NCBI GenBank assembly: GCA_947456795.1
Contig: CANGTI010000002.1
Coordinates: 1-64,000 of the forward strand
From: Rickettsiales bacterium
GTDB taxonomy: Bacteria; Pseudomonadota; Alphaproteobacteria; Rickettsiales; Rickettsiaceae
Direction: 5' to 3'
DNA length: 64,000 nucleotides
Shown here: one piece after another, positions 28,439 through 36,947 of the stretch
Position numbering within the stretch: the first letter of the stretch is position 1
Layout: each line of letters begins with the position of its first letter
The notes under the pieces: generated by a model
Seen by the model: the letters and a program-made list of their open reading frames with translations, nothing else
Told to the model about the DNA's origin: nothing
Database searches by the model: none
Translations under genes and position numbers: made by a program

Positions 28439-28846
28439 ATGTCTAATTCTGAAATCACCGACGACTGTTGCGATCATACTGACCTAGATCAAAAAAATAA
28501 GTCTTTGATGCATACCTTAATGGATGATGAGTTTCATACTTCTGTGATTGGGCACCGGGGTTTGGTTTTAGTAGATTTTTGGGCTCCATGGTGTGGTCCT
28601 TGTAGAGCCGTGGCTCCTATTCTTGAGGAAATGGCATGCTTGTTTGTGGATAAAGTTAAATTTTTTAAAATGAATATAGATGATAATCCGCATACTCCTG
28701 TAAAATACCAGGTCAGAAGTATTCCTACCCTGGTTTTGTTTTTCAATGGAGAAAAGTTAGAAGTAAAAGTTGGTATGCAATCAAGAGAAGCTCTTGAATC
28801 TTGGCTTAGCGATGTGGTTGTAAAGCATTTAAATGCTAGTGTTTAA
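28439..28846 (+). CDS. trxA: thioredoxin
   Basis: Disulfide reductase of the cytoplasm. The 135-residue protein contains FWAPWCGPC with active-site C52 and C55, the cis-proline segment SIPTLVLF and the C-terminal helix. An N-terminal extension of about 28 residues with several acidic residues and two adjacent cysteines (C10, C11) is unusual; an ATG at residue 24 (28508) or 28 (28520) would give a standard-length thioredoxin. The stop overlaps the end of the convergent CCA-adding enzyme gene by 11 bp. Confidence 0.92.
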   Translation: MSNSEITDDCCDHTDLDQKNKSLMHTLMDDEFHTSVIGHRGLVLVDFWAPWCGPCRAVAPILEEMACLFVDKVKFFKMNIDDNPHTPVKYQVRSIPTLVLFFNGEKLEVKVGMQSREALESWLSDVVVKHLNASV

Positions 28847-30080
28847 AATTTTTTGCCACTTTTATTAAATCTTCTGAGGACAGAGTGAACCTACTTTGCG
28901 CCCAAATTTGCTCTAGGTGAGATATTGCTATTCCTATTGCCTCGCCTTTGTAACCAAAATTCATAAGGTCTAGCCCGTTGATTGGCATTGGCTCTCTTTT
29001 TAAAGAGATCGTTGCATCAATGCAATTTTGTATATCTTGCATGGGTAGTGAGTTGATGCACCCAGCAAGTATTGCGTATTCTTGGATTTTATAATTTTTG
29101 TAATGTCTTACAAGCAGTTTATTTTGAAGTTGATTGAGAGTTTGAAGGTTACTTATTCTTTCAAGCAAATTCAAAATTGAATTAATTGTGGTTTTAGGAA
29201 ATTTTTGTCTTTTTAGGGTTGTCAATAAAGTGATGGGATCATTTTGGTGCAACAACGACGCATAGTTCATTTCAAGGCTTGGCGTTGAGTTGAACGCAGA
29301 AGAGGCACTTGAGCTTTTTTCCAGCATTTGTAGATCAAATGTTAGTTCGGGCAATATTGTTTGTAAAACGTTGCCAGCAAGCATCTTGCTCAAGATGGGA
29401 ATTTTCTTATCTTGTACAAGAATCTTATCAAATTCGATTTTTATTCTTTCGCATGATATTTGAGAGAGGTTTTGTGCGTATTTGGCACACTGTTCATACC
29501 CCACTTGGTCTATTGCTTTTGCATATTTTGCTGAAAAGCGGAAAAATCGCATGATTCTTAAATAATCTTCTTGAATACGCTCCTTTGGATCTCCTATAAA
29601 GAGTACTTTTTTTTCTTGAAGGTGTTTTGTTCCTTCAAAATAATCAAATAATTTATCTCTAAAAGGGCAATAGCTTATGGCATTGATTGTAAAATCTCGT
29701 CTCTTGGCATCGATTTGAAAATCATTTGTAAATTCTACTAATGTATGTCTGCCGTCACACCCAAAGTCTTTTCTTAAAGTAGTGATTTCGCATTCCTGAT
29801 TGTGTAATATTATTTTTATTGTGCCAAAACTAATTCCAATTGGTATGAGTTTTGCTTGAGGAAAAAGATTCATTACTTTTTCTGGATTAAGTGGAGTTGC
29901 TATGTCGATGTCGTAAGGCTTAATGCCAAGTAGAGCGTCTCTTACGCATCCACCGATGAGTCTTGGCCACAGATCTTGGTCCAGATTATGCCCTAAAGTT
30001 TGAAGTATGAAAGACAGTGTTTGATTATCCTTAACCAGGTTTGCTAAAAACTCTCTTTGTAACAAAGTAAGATTTAGCAT
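28836..30080 (-). CDS. cca: CCA tRNA nucleotidyltransferase / poly(A) polymerase family
   Basis: Adds or repairs the 3' CCA of tRNAs. The 414-residue protein has the class II nucleotidyltransferase head with LIGGCVRDALLG and the catalytic DID (KPYDIDIATPL), the RRDFTINAI motif and the neck segment IQEDYLRIMRFFRFSAKY, followed by an all-helical body. tRNA genes in this window encode CCA, so a repair role is likely. The frame extends upstream to 30176 inside bamD; the ATG at 30080 matches the family start better. It follows bamD on the same strand. Confidence 0.9.
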   Translation of the reverse strand: MLNLTLLQREFLANLVKDNQTLSFILQTLGHNLDQDLWPRLIGGCVRDALLGIKPYDIDIATPLNPEKVMNLFPQAKLIPIGISFGTIKIILHNQECEITTLRKDFGCDGRHTLVEFTNDFQIDAKRRDFTINAISYCPFRDKLFDYFEGTKHLQEKKVLFIGDPKERIQEDYLRIMRFFRFSAKYAKAIDQVGYEQCAKYAQNLSQISCERIKIEFDKILVQDKKIPILSKMLAGNVLQTILPELTFDLQMLEKSSSASSAFNSTPSLEMNYASLLHQNDPITLLTTLKRQKFPKTTINSILNLLERISNLQTLNQLQNKLLVRHYKNYKIQEYAILAGCINSLPMQDIQNCIDATISLKREPMPINGLDLMNFGYKGEAIGIAISHLEQIWAQSRFTLSSEDLIKVAKNFKH

Positions 30081-30130
30081 AAAAAAAAGCTTAAGAGTTT
30101 TATCTGAGCTGAGATCGGGACGTGTTTTTA

Positions 30131-30961
30131 TTATCTTGCGTATTGGAGAATTTGTTTTTTTGCAGCTTTTGTCCAAAAACTTTGTGCAAATTTATCGCTC
30201 AACATCTTTTCGCATTCTAAGGCTTCTTCTTTTAGTCCCATCATGAGATAACTTTCTGTCATCCTAAAGAGAGCTTCTTGTACAAAATACCCATCCTTAT
30301 TATTGGTTGCTACATGTTTAAAGGACAACATTGCTCCAATTGGGTTCAAATTGTTTAAATGAAAGCGCCCTACCAACATTTCTTTCTCAATTAAATAGTT
30401 CTCTATTATAGTCACGTGATTTTTTAGGACATCTTCCGTGTAAGGGCTTTTTGGAAACAGCTGGGCCATTTGATGTGCCAGTTCAATTGCATTTTGCTGC
30501 GCTGCGCTGCATCCTTTTGTAGAGGACATTTGTTTTTCATAACAAAGTATCTTCAAATAATTCACATACTCAGCGTTGTAGCTGTTGGGATGAAATGTCT
30601 CTAGATCTTTTAACGTACAAAGGGCATCTAAATAGTCATTGTCTTTGTATAGAGCATAAGCTTCTAGCAGTATGGAAGATGCTGCAAATTTACTTGCAGG
30701 CTTATCAGTATACATTTGAAAAAAATGTTTAGCAGATCTTTTGTACTTTCCACTCTTGATTAGCTCAATTCCTTGCTTATAAAGATTTTCCTCAGATACA
30801 GGGCAGTTTTTTATTTGAGAATCAGTTTTCAATTTTCCAAAGCTAGATTTACCTAGGCTAAATCCATTTGTAAAAATGCAGCAGAGCATAATTAAGGCAA
30901 CACTTTTCAAGATAAGATCAAGTGGGTATTTTGGTGTTTTGGAAAAGAAAGTCTCTGTCAT
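30131..30961 (-). CDS. bamD: BamD-like outer membrane assembly protein (TPR)
   Basis: The 276-residue protein carries an N-terminal hydrophobic segment (LDLILKSVALIMLCCIFTNG) and then TPR-type helices: ENLYKQGIELIKSGKYKRSAKHFFQMY, AYALYKDNDYLDALCTLKDLETFHPNS, and ELAHQMAQLFPKSPYTEDV, which is characteristic of BamD/ComL. BamD helps BamA insert beta-barrels. The lipobox is not canonical (adjacent cysteines in IMLCCI), so lipidation is uncertain. Overall length fits the family. Confidence 0.85.
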   Translation of the reverse strand: MTETFFSKTPKYPLDLILKSVALIMLCCIFTNGFSLGKSSFGKLKTDSQIKNCPVSEENLYKQGIELIKSGKYKRSAKHFFQMYTDKPASKFAASSILLEAYALYKDNDYLDALCTLKDLETFHPNSYNAEYVNYLKILCYEKQMSSTKGCSAAQQNAIELAHQMAQLFPKSPYTEDVLKNHVTIIENYLIEKEMLVGRFHLNNLNPIGAMLSFKHVATNNKDGYFVQEALFRMTESYLMMGLKEEALECEKMLSDKFAQSFWTKAAKKQILQYAR

Positions 30962-30981
30962 TGAATTTGTACGAAAATAAA

Positions 30982-31066
30982 TGGTGCCCCTGGCCGGATT
31001 CGAACCGGCACATCCAGTGGATAGCAGATTTTGAGTCTACCGCGTCTACCGTTCCGCCACAGGGGC
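30982..31066 (-). tRNA. trnL: tRNA-Leu (anticodon CAA)
   Basis: An 85-nt class II tRNA on the minus strand with acceptor stem GCCCCTG/CAGGGGC, anticodon loop CTCAAAA (anticodon CAA), an extended variable arm, T-arm CCGGTTCGAATCCGG and encoded CCA (complement at 30982-30984). It lies between bamD and fliQ. Confidence 0.97.
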
Positions 31067-31173
31067 CTAGTTAAATTTAGCCTTGCTATGTCTCAAGCAA
31101 ATAGGCAGATTAATTTTACCCCCTTGTGAGATTTAATACAATTCAAACCAGCAAGGTTAAGGAGGAATACTTG

Positions 31174-31449
31174 TTACTGGGGAGGTTTGTTTTCTATAAC
31201 TAATTGTGCTATATGGTCGGTAAAGATCTGTAGTCTTGTTACCATATAAGGCATAAAGAGCATTAAGCTAAAAAACACTGCAAGGATTTTAGGTATGAAT
31301 GACAAGGTTGACTCTTGAATTTGAGTCACTGCTTGCAATACAGAAATGATGAGTCCAGAAATCATTGCCACAAGCAAAACCGGGGCAGAAACGCTAATTA
31401 ATGTTTGTAGTGCTTCTCTTCCTACGGCGCCAGCTATTCCTATATCCAT
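31174..31449 (-). CDS. fliQ: flagellar type III export apparatus protein FliQ
   Basis: A 91-residue protein with two membrane helices, corresponding to FliQ (normally ~89). The pattern ALQTLISVSAPVLLVAMISGLIISVLQAVTQIQESTLSFIPKILAV is diagnostic. The ATG at 31449 is chosen because upstream residues are hydrophilic and atypical. It is separated from fliP, with which it is usually adjacent, by several unrelated genes and is on the opposite strand. Confidence 0.94.
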   Translation of the reverse strand: MDIGIAGAVGREALQTLISVSAPVLLVAMISGLIISVLQAVTQIQESTLSFIPKILAVFFSLMLFMPYMVTRLQIFTDHIAQLVIENKPPQ

Positions 31450-31579
31450 TGTAGGACCAGTGTTGATTTTATTTGTTTGAATGACTGTCCTCAAAGCATG
31501 ACTTGCGATGCAAAGTGAAACCCATCATACTTTTATAGAGTGCTACAGGAAATATCAGATTACATCCTTTTTCTGTGAT

Positions 31580-31792
31580 TTAGAATCGTGTGAGATTTTT
31601 TGACAAACTTTCTAAATCTTGATCTGTGTAGCCCATTGCTTTTAGAACAGATTTGGACCTATATATCATAGAAGCTCCTCTTGCTGTCCGTAAAGCACGC
31701 AAGTGTTTTACGGAGTTAGAAAGAGCTTCGCCAGAAACTCCAAGCTCTTTACCACAGCTAGCAACCAAAGCTCTCTTTAATTCAAGATCCAT
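31580..31792 (-). CDS. small protein of unknown function (70 aa)
   Basis: A 70-residue basic protein starting MDLELKRALVASCGKELGV and ending ESLSKNLTRF. The composition and predicted helices look protein-like, and the central part (NSVKHLRALRTARGAS) could be a nucleic-acid-binding helix, but no family is recognised. An upstream TTG at 31807 is an alternative start. It is isolated, 130 bp upstream of fliQ on the same strand. Confidence 0.5.
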   Translation of the reverse strand: MDLELKRALVASCGKELGVSGEALSNSVKHLRALRTARGASMIYRSKSVLKAMGYTDQDLESLSKNLTRF

Positions 31793-32170
31793 ATAAAGCC
31801 TTGTCAAAATCGTATTATATAACTCTGTACTATGCAGATAAAAAAGTCAAGCGCCCAAATAACTCTAGGTGTATATAATTAATAGATATTTATCTACAAC
31901 TTCACATCTTTTCGCATTCCACTGCTGATAATTTATGGTGAGTTTCTTGTGGGGCTGAGGCAAATGGCGCATTCTTTTACTTTGCACTTATTAGTGTGGC
32001 GTGGTCAGAGTAAAGTTATCAATGATTGACAATCATATAAGGAATGCTGAGACAACCTAAAAGGAGTAAGGTTTTTTTCATTGGAATAGAAATCAAAGTG
32101 CAAAGTTGAGGCAGCAATTTTCAATAGTCAAGATTAATTAGTCTATAACACATTACATTCACAATTGTGT
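31793..32170. other. 378-bp spacer before the MFS array
   Basis: No convincing gene is seen. It contains a short palindrome ATGATT-GAC-AATCAT (32022-32036) and CACAATTGTG (32160-32169) next to the stop of the last array gene; the latter could be part of a 3' hairpin. Nothing else is recognised. Confidence 0.5.
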
Positions 32171-33484
32171 TTATGTAATTCCATGTGGATCTGATTTTTC
32201 CTTGTTTTCGAAATACTTTAAAGACCAGTGAAAAAATAAACCTAAAGGCACTAGTATTACTAAAAGTCCTGAGATACCCAGTTTTGCTGTTGCAAAGACC
32301 ATTCCAAAAGACATTGAGGAAATTGTCACCAACAACGCTACTGCATTAATAATGGCTACATATCTAAATCTGGCAAACACAGGAAAGTATTTAAAAAACA
32401 AAGCATTTGCCGGTACTTGGTCAAAGGTGACGCAACAAGCAGTACATTGAAAATAAAATACTACTTGTGGGCTAGGGTTTAGGTGCATTTGTACAAGAAA
32501 TATTCCTAAAAACGTAAAAAAGCATATTAGGCTTACTCGTGTAATCTTTAGCGGCGATATGTAATATGTGATGTATGAAAGCACAAGTAGCGCTATCGTA
32601 TCTACAAAAGTGACCCAAAAATTATTTGTTATGACTTGTGCGGCAGTAAAACCAAAGTCCTTTCTTAGTATTTCTCCACAGTAGATGTATATTAAATAAA
32701 AGCACGCCGGTCCTCCGCAACGAATTCCAAAATATGCTATAGAAGTTAAAACCTCTGTTTTAGGCTGAATTGCGATGTTTGAGTGCTGCTCTTTCAACTG
32801 TTGCTTTATGGTTGACCTATCTGCAAATTCAGATGCTTCCCTAAGAGATCTTCTTGCCACTGCTCCAATAATTCCAATGCATGCCCCAAGTAGGAAAGCA
32901 AATCTCCAAGCATTCTTAGACCACTCAGGTGGAATTAATGACGTTACAATGTAACCAACTCCAAGGGCAGCCAGCCCTCCCAAAGACATGATGACCACCA
33001 TAAACGTAACTAATCTGTACTGTTTTCTTGGCGTTTTTACAGTCTCGGTTACATATATTTCTACACCCACTACTTCCGCAGTGACGGATATATTTTGTAT
33101 AGCGCGACATATTGTGAGTACTATAGGGGCAGTGATACCTATCTGGGCATAAGTGGGTAAGGCTGCCACAACCACACAGCAGCAAGCCATCAGAGTTGTA
33201 GCAATTATAATTGTTACTTTTCTTCCTAATAAATCTCCAAGGTATCCAAATAAAATTGCTCCAAATGGCTTTAGAACAAAGTTGGAGCAAAAGGTAAACG
33301 CAGGAATAAAGGGTGTAAATCTATTATTTTGCGAGAAAAATAAATCATTTAATACAACTGCAAGATGTATATGCAGCATGCAGTCAAAATACTCTAAAAA
33401 CGTCCCTAAGGATAAAAGAGCTATTCCATGGGTCTGGTCTTTTGACAATTTATCATCCACATCTTTCTTTTTAGAATGATCCAT
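32171..33484 (-). CDS. MFS transporter, tandem-array member MFS-1
   Basis: The last gene of the array in transcription order; 437 residues, twelve helices. TM1 has FLEYFDCMLHIHLAV and the loop 2-3 motif is GYLGDLLGRK (80-89). The TM4 motif reads CRAIQN (126-131) where most paralogues have CRMIQG or CRMVQG, so a conserved glycine is lost. The TM7 Cys-x-x-Pro motif is CGGP (256-259), and the loop 10-11 signature is PANALFFKYFPVFARFRY. The central loop (KEQHSNIAIQPKTEV) is shorter than in MFS-2 to MFS-5. A decayed relative lies between it and MFS-2. Confidence 0.88.
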   Translation of the reverse strand: MDHSKKKDVDDKLSKDQTHGIALLSLGTFLEYFDCMLHIHLAVVLNDLFFSQNNRFTPFIPAFTFCSNFVLKPFGAILFGYLGDLLGRKVTIIIATTLMACCCVVVAALPTYAQIGITAPIVLTICRAIQNISVTAEVVGVEIYVTETVKTPRKQYRLVTFMVVIMSLGGLAALGVGYIVTSLIPPEWSKNAWRFAFLLGACIGIIGAVARRSLREASEFADRSTIKQQLKEQHSNIAIQPKTEVLTSIAYFGIRCGGPACFYLIYIYCGEILRKDFGFTAAQVITNNFWVTFVDTIALLVLSYITYYISPLKITRVSLICFFTFLGIFLVQMHLNPSPQVVFYFQCTACCVTFDQVPANALFFKYFPVFARFRYVAIINAVALLVTISSMSFGMVFATAKLGISGLLVILVPLGLFFHWSLKYFENKEKSDPHGIT

Positions 33485-34117
33485 ATGATTTAAACAACTA
33501 AGGTAAACAATTTAAGACACAGTTATTGTCTACTGTTTATTAATTTTTTGTAAAGAGTGTTTAGTATAAATTGATCAAATTTTACGCACAGAGTACTTAA
33601 GAAAAATATTCCGCTTTTTGTAAAAGGCCCTATTTTTCGTCTTTATCTTTTTTTTAAAGTATCTTCAGGTCCCTGCAAATAATCCTATAATTGGAATAAC
33701 TTTGATCAAACTTGCGTACCTGAATCTCTTTAGTGCCGGAAAGTATCTAAAAAATATTGGTGCAGCAGGTGGACAATCAAATCTCACAATTAGGCAGAGA
33801 TATTGAAAAAATTGTATTTTTTTAAGAGAAGGTAAAGCATTCATTAAATGGAAAAGATGCTATGAAGAGAAAGCTAAGTAACTCTCAATTTTATTATTCT
33901 GTTAAATACTGGTGCGAAAGCTACAATTGGGCACTTTCTTCAGGATTTTATTCTTTCATTGAGATATATTTCAACTCTATTAACTGTAGCTAAAGCTTAC
34001 ACTAGCGTTAGTAAGAATGAGAAGTATGTTGTGACTAAAGGTTTTTGTTAGAGGCAATCTAAAAGATATTCACACTTTCAACGGCAAGCAATTCTACTTT
34101 TTTTACATTCTAAATTC
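33485..34117. other. 633-bp interval holding a decayed MFS copy
   Basis: No intact gene. The left part (33485-33646) is AT-rich spacer with a TAAACA/TGTTTA inverted repeat upstream of MFS-1. The centre and right contain two blocks that translate on the minus strand into MFS-array sequence; these are listed as a pseudogene. From 33996 to 34117 nothing is recognised. Confidence 0.7.
33647..33995 (-). pseudogene. decayed MFS-array transporter
   Basis: Two blocks in the correct relative order survive. At 33905-33995 the minus strand reads VEIYLNERIKS-stop-RKCPIVAFAP, aligning with VEIYLSESLKPPLQYPVVAL of MFS-2. At 33647-33815 it reads RFDCPPAAPIFFRYFPALKRF and RYASLIK, then a short stretch, a stop, and RYFKKK, aligning with the loop 10-11 signature and the C-terminus. 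The segments for TM5-TM9 and TM11-TM12 are deleted. The surviving blocks are closest to the MFS-2 to MFS-5 subgroup. Confidence 0.85.
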
Positions 34118-35434
34118 TTACCTTTTTTGCATTTGTTCTCTTTGCTCGAAATAATAAATTCCCCAGGCAAAGCAAATACTAAACGGAATAAAAATTAGCA
34201 AAATTCCGCTTTGGCCAAATTGTTTTGTAGCATATGCTAAAAGAAAGGAGGTTGTTGTATAAGAAAAAGTTATTGCAACAGAGCGTATCAAACTTGTGTA
34301 TCTGAACCTTTTTAATGCGGGAAAGTACTTAAAAAATATTGGTGCAGCTGGGGTATAATCAAATCTAAAGGTTGCCCAGATACATTGAAATAAGATTAAA
34401 GTTTTTGGGGTGTGCCATTGGTAAAACACAAGAATAAATAGTACAAGACTTACTAAAAAAATTACTAACTTAAACTTGATTATCCACAGCGGTCGTAACT
34501 TATAGCTGCAGTAGGCTACTAACAAAGATATTAGTAGGTTCAATATAGCTGGAAGCATATTGTTATCTATTATCTGAGTAGGAGTATATTTAAATTCATT
34601 TCTTAGTATTTCTCCGCAATGAAATAACATGAGGTAAAAACATAAAGGTCTTGCGCAACAAATAAAAAAATATGCCAAACAAGTTGCAAAAGGTACTTTT
34701 GGGTTAATAGACGGATTTTTTTTGCTCCATTTAATATCAGCTTTTTTAAATGCTTCTTTTAGTAGTTTTTGTTTGTCTGAAAATTCTGTAGCTTCTTTTA
34801 GGCTACTTCTTGCAACGTTTCCTACCATCCCTATTATTGATCCTATTAGAAAAGCCAACCTCCAAGAATTTCCGGACCAATTATTTAAAACCATTGTATT
34901 AGTACAAATGTATGCCATACAAAGGGCGAGGAAACTTCCAAGCCTACCAAAGGAGGCTACTAGAGCAACAACTGGATACTGCAGAGGAGGTTTTAGACTT
35001 TCAGAGAGGTAAATTTCAACTCCAGTAACTTCTGCAGCTCCAGACATTCCTTGTATCATTCTACAAAATATAAAGAGAATTGAAGCGGTAACGCCTATCT
35101 GTTCATACGTAGGTAAAAAGGCAAATGTTAAACAGCAAGCAGATATCAACAAAGAACTCACTATTATTGTGGATCTTCTACCAAAAATATCGCCTAGATA
35201 ACCAAAAAATAAAGCCCCTACGGGAGACAAGAAATATGTTGAAGAAAAGGAGAAAGCTGGAAGGAATTCTTTTATGAAACTTGATTTTTGAGGGAAAAAC
35301 AAATCATTAATTATAACTGCGATATGACCGTGCAGCATTCTATCAAAATCCTCCAAAAAGACTCCAATTGATAAGAGGGCAATTGCATGTGTTTGCTCTT
35401 TTGTTAATTTTGTTTGAGTTTTATCTGTTGTCAT
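34118..35434 (-). CDS. MFS transporter, tandem-array member MFS-2
   Basis: A 438-residue transporter of the MFS-2 to MFS-5 subgroup. TM1 is VFLEDFDRMLHGHIAV with an extra acidic residue; the loop 2-3 motif is GYLGDIFGRR; TM4 has CRMIQGMSGAAEVTGVEIYLSES. The long central loop KKADIKWSKKNPSINPKVPF is a subgroup marker. TM7 has CARP and the loop 10-11 signature is PAAPIFFKYFPALKRFRY. The ATG at 35434 is preferred; a GTG two codons earlier is possible. An 8-bp inverted repeat (TTAAAGTT 35443-35450 / AACTTTAA 35471-35478) sits just upstream. Confidence 0.88.
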   Translation of the reverse strand: MTTDKTQTKLTKEQTHAIALLSIGVFLEDFDRMLHGHIAVIINDLFFPQKSSFIKEFLPAFSFSSTYFLSPVGALFFGYLGDIFGRRSTIIVSSLLISACCLTFAFLPTYEQIGVTASILFIFCRMIQGMSGAAEVTGVEIYLSESLKPPLQYPVVALVASFGRLGSFLALCMAYICTNTMVLNNWSGNSWRLAFLIGSIIGMVGNVARSSLKEATEFSDKQKLLKEAFKKADIKWSKKNPSINPKVPFATCLAYFFICCARPLCFYLMLFHCGEILRNEFKYTPTQIIDNNMLPAILNLLISLLVAYCSYKLRPLWIIKFKLVIFLVSLVLFILVFYQWHTPKTLILFQCIWATFRFDYTPAAPIFFKYFPALKRFRYTSLIRSVAITFSYTTTSFLLAYATKQFGQSGILLIFIPFSICFAWGIYYFEQREQMQKR

Positions 35435-35546
35435 AAGCACACTTAAAGTTGTCCCCTTCTCTTATTAGGTAACTTTAAATTACTAAAAAGCAAGATTTGT
35501 TTTTGTGCAGTGTAGTGTTGTTTATAACTACTAGGTAAGATACTTT

Positions 35547-36860
35547 TTATTTAGTAAGTGGTTTTTCTTTTTGTTTAAAGTAGTTAAGACTCCAGGCAAA
35601 ACAGGCGCTAAATGGAATAAAAACTAGTAAAATTCCTGCATGGCCAAATTTTTTACTAAGTATAGTAAGCCCAAATGAAGTAAGCACTGTAGTAAAAACC
35701 ATAGATAAGGAATTAATTAGGCTGGCATACCTAAACCTTTTTATTGTTGGAAAATGTTTGTAAAATATTGCTCCTGCCGGAATATAATCAAACCTCGTGA
35801 TTGTAAAAATGCACTGAAAAAGTAGAACTATTTGAGGTTTTTTCCAGATATGCAAGACTAAAGGAAAGCACATGATCAACATCATGAAGGATATTAATCT
35901 AAACTTTATAATCTTTAAGGGGTGTATCTTGTAGCTAAGGCAACATATCACTAGACAGGTACATAAATTTAATACAGCGGGCAGTAAATTGTTTTGCATC
36001 ACTTGTTTTGCATTCAACCCAAAGGTATTGTGCAATACTTCTGCGCAATAGAAAAAGATAATGTAAAAACAAGCAGGCCTTGCACAATTGATGAAAAAAT
36101 AAGCCAGAGATGTAGCAAAAGGAACTTTAGGATTAATAGAGAGATTAGTTTTACTCCACTCTATGTTTGCCTTTTTAAATTGTGTTTTAAGCCATTGTTG
36201 TCTGTCTGCCAATCCTGTAGCCTCTTTCAGACTTCCTCTTGCAGCAGCTCCTACGACCCCCACTACAGCTCCTGCCAAAAAAGCCAATCTCCAGGGGTCA
36301 TGAATAAAATTTTGATACATTGAATGGCTTGAAAAAAATATTGCAACACCAAGTGCTGCAAGGCTTCCAAGTTTATTAAATACAGATACTAATGCCACTA
36401 CTGAGTATTGTACCGGAGGCTTTGTGCTTTCGGTTAAGTATATTTCTACACCATTAAATTCAACAAATGCTGTCATGCCTTGGAGCATGCGTACTATAAT
36501 TAAGATAATGGGAGCTGCAATACCTATTTGCTTATATGTAGGTAAAAAAGCTAATATTATAGAGCAAATTGCCATTAAGGTTGAGCTTAGAATGATCAGG
36601 GCTTTTCTACCTGAGATATCAGCCAAGCGTCCAAAAAATATGGCCCCTAAGGGAGCTAAAAAATAGTTAGAGCAAAAAGCAAATGCAGGTATTAATGAAT
36701 TAATAAAATGATCTGTTTGAGAGAAGAATAAGTTGTTGAGATAAGGAGACATATAAGCGTAGAGCATTCTGTCAAAATCCACTAAGAATACTCCTGTGGA
36801 CAGAAGGACTAGGGCTTGTATTTGATCTTTTGTTAATTTTGTTTGAGGCTTTTCTTGCAT
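35547..36860 (-). CDS. MFS transporter, tandem-array member MFS-3
   Basis: A 437-residue transporter. TM1 is VFLVDFDRMLYAYMSPYLNNLFF, the most altered TM1 of its subgroup (Glu replaced by Val, His of YVHM by Tyr). The loop 2-3 motif is GRLADISGRK, with Ala before Asp. TM4 reads VRMLQGMTAFVEFNGVEIY, lacking the usual Cys. The central loop is KKANIEWSKTNLSINPKVPF; TM7 has CARP; the loop 10-11 signature is PAGAIFYKHFPTIKRFRY. The N-terminus QEKPQTKLTKDQ is shared with MFS-4 and MFS-5. A strong inverted repeat at 36870-36911 lies 9 bp upstream of the ATG. Confidence 0.88.
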   Translation of the reverse strand: MQEKPQTKLTKDQIQALVLLSTGVFLVDFDRMLYAYMSPYLNNLFFSQTDHFINSLIPAFAFCSNYFLAPLGAIFFGRLADISGRKALIILSSTLMAICSIILAFLPTYKQIGIAAPIILIIVRMLQGMTAFVEFNGVEIYLTESTKPPVQYSVVALVSVFNKLGSLAALGVAIFFSSHSMYQNFIHDPWRLAFLAGAVVGVVGAAARGSLKEATGLADRQQWLKTQFKKANIEWSKTNLSINPKVPFATSLAYFFINCARPACFYIIFFYCAEVLHNTFGLNAKQVMQNNLLPAVLNLCTCLVICCLSYKIHPLKIIKFRLISFMMLIMCFPLVLHIWKKPQIVLLFQCIFTITRFDYIPAGAIFYKHFPTIKRFRYASLINSLSMVFTTVLTSFGLTILSKKFGHAGILLVFIPFSACFAWSLNYFKQKEKPLTK

Positions 36861-36869
36861 CGTTTCTAC

Positions 36870-36911
36870 AACTCTAGATTAATCAATATAATTATTGAGT
36901 AATCTAGAATT
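36870..36911. repeat. inverted repeat upstream of MFS-3
   Basis: Arms 36870-36888 and 36893-36911 (19 bp, two mismatches; core TCTAGATTA) with a 4-nt loop TAAT. It ends 9 bp before the MFS-3 start codon, so in RNA it would be a 5'-UTR hairpin; in DNA it could be an operator. Related repeats precede MFS-4 and MFS-5. Confidence 0.75.
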
Positions 36912-36947
36912 ACTAAAATGCAAGTGCTTTTTATACTTTTAGATTTT

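Noticed and set aside
30081-30176. 32-residue N-terminal extension of the CCA-adding enzyme
   Set aside because: It overlaps the end of bamD in another frame and has no family similarity.
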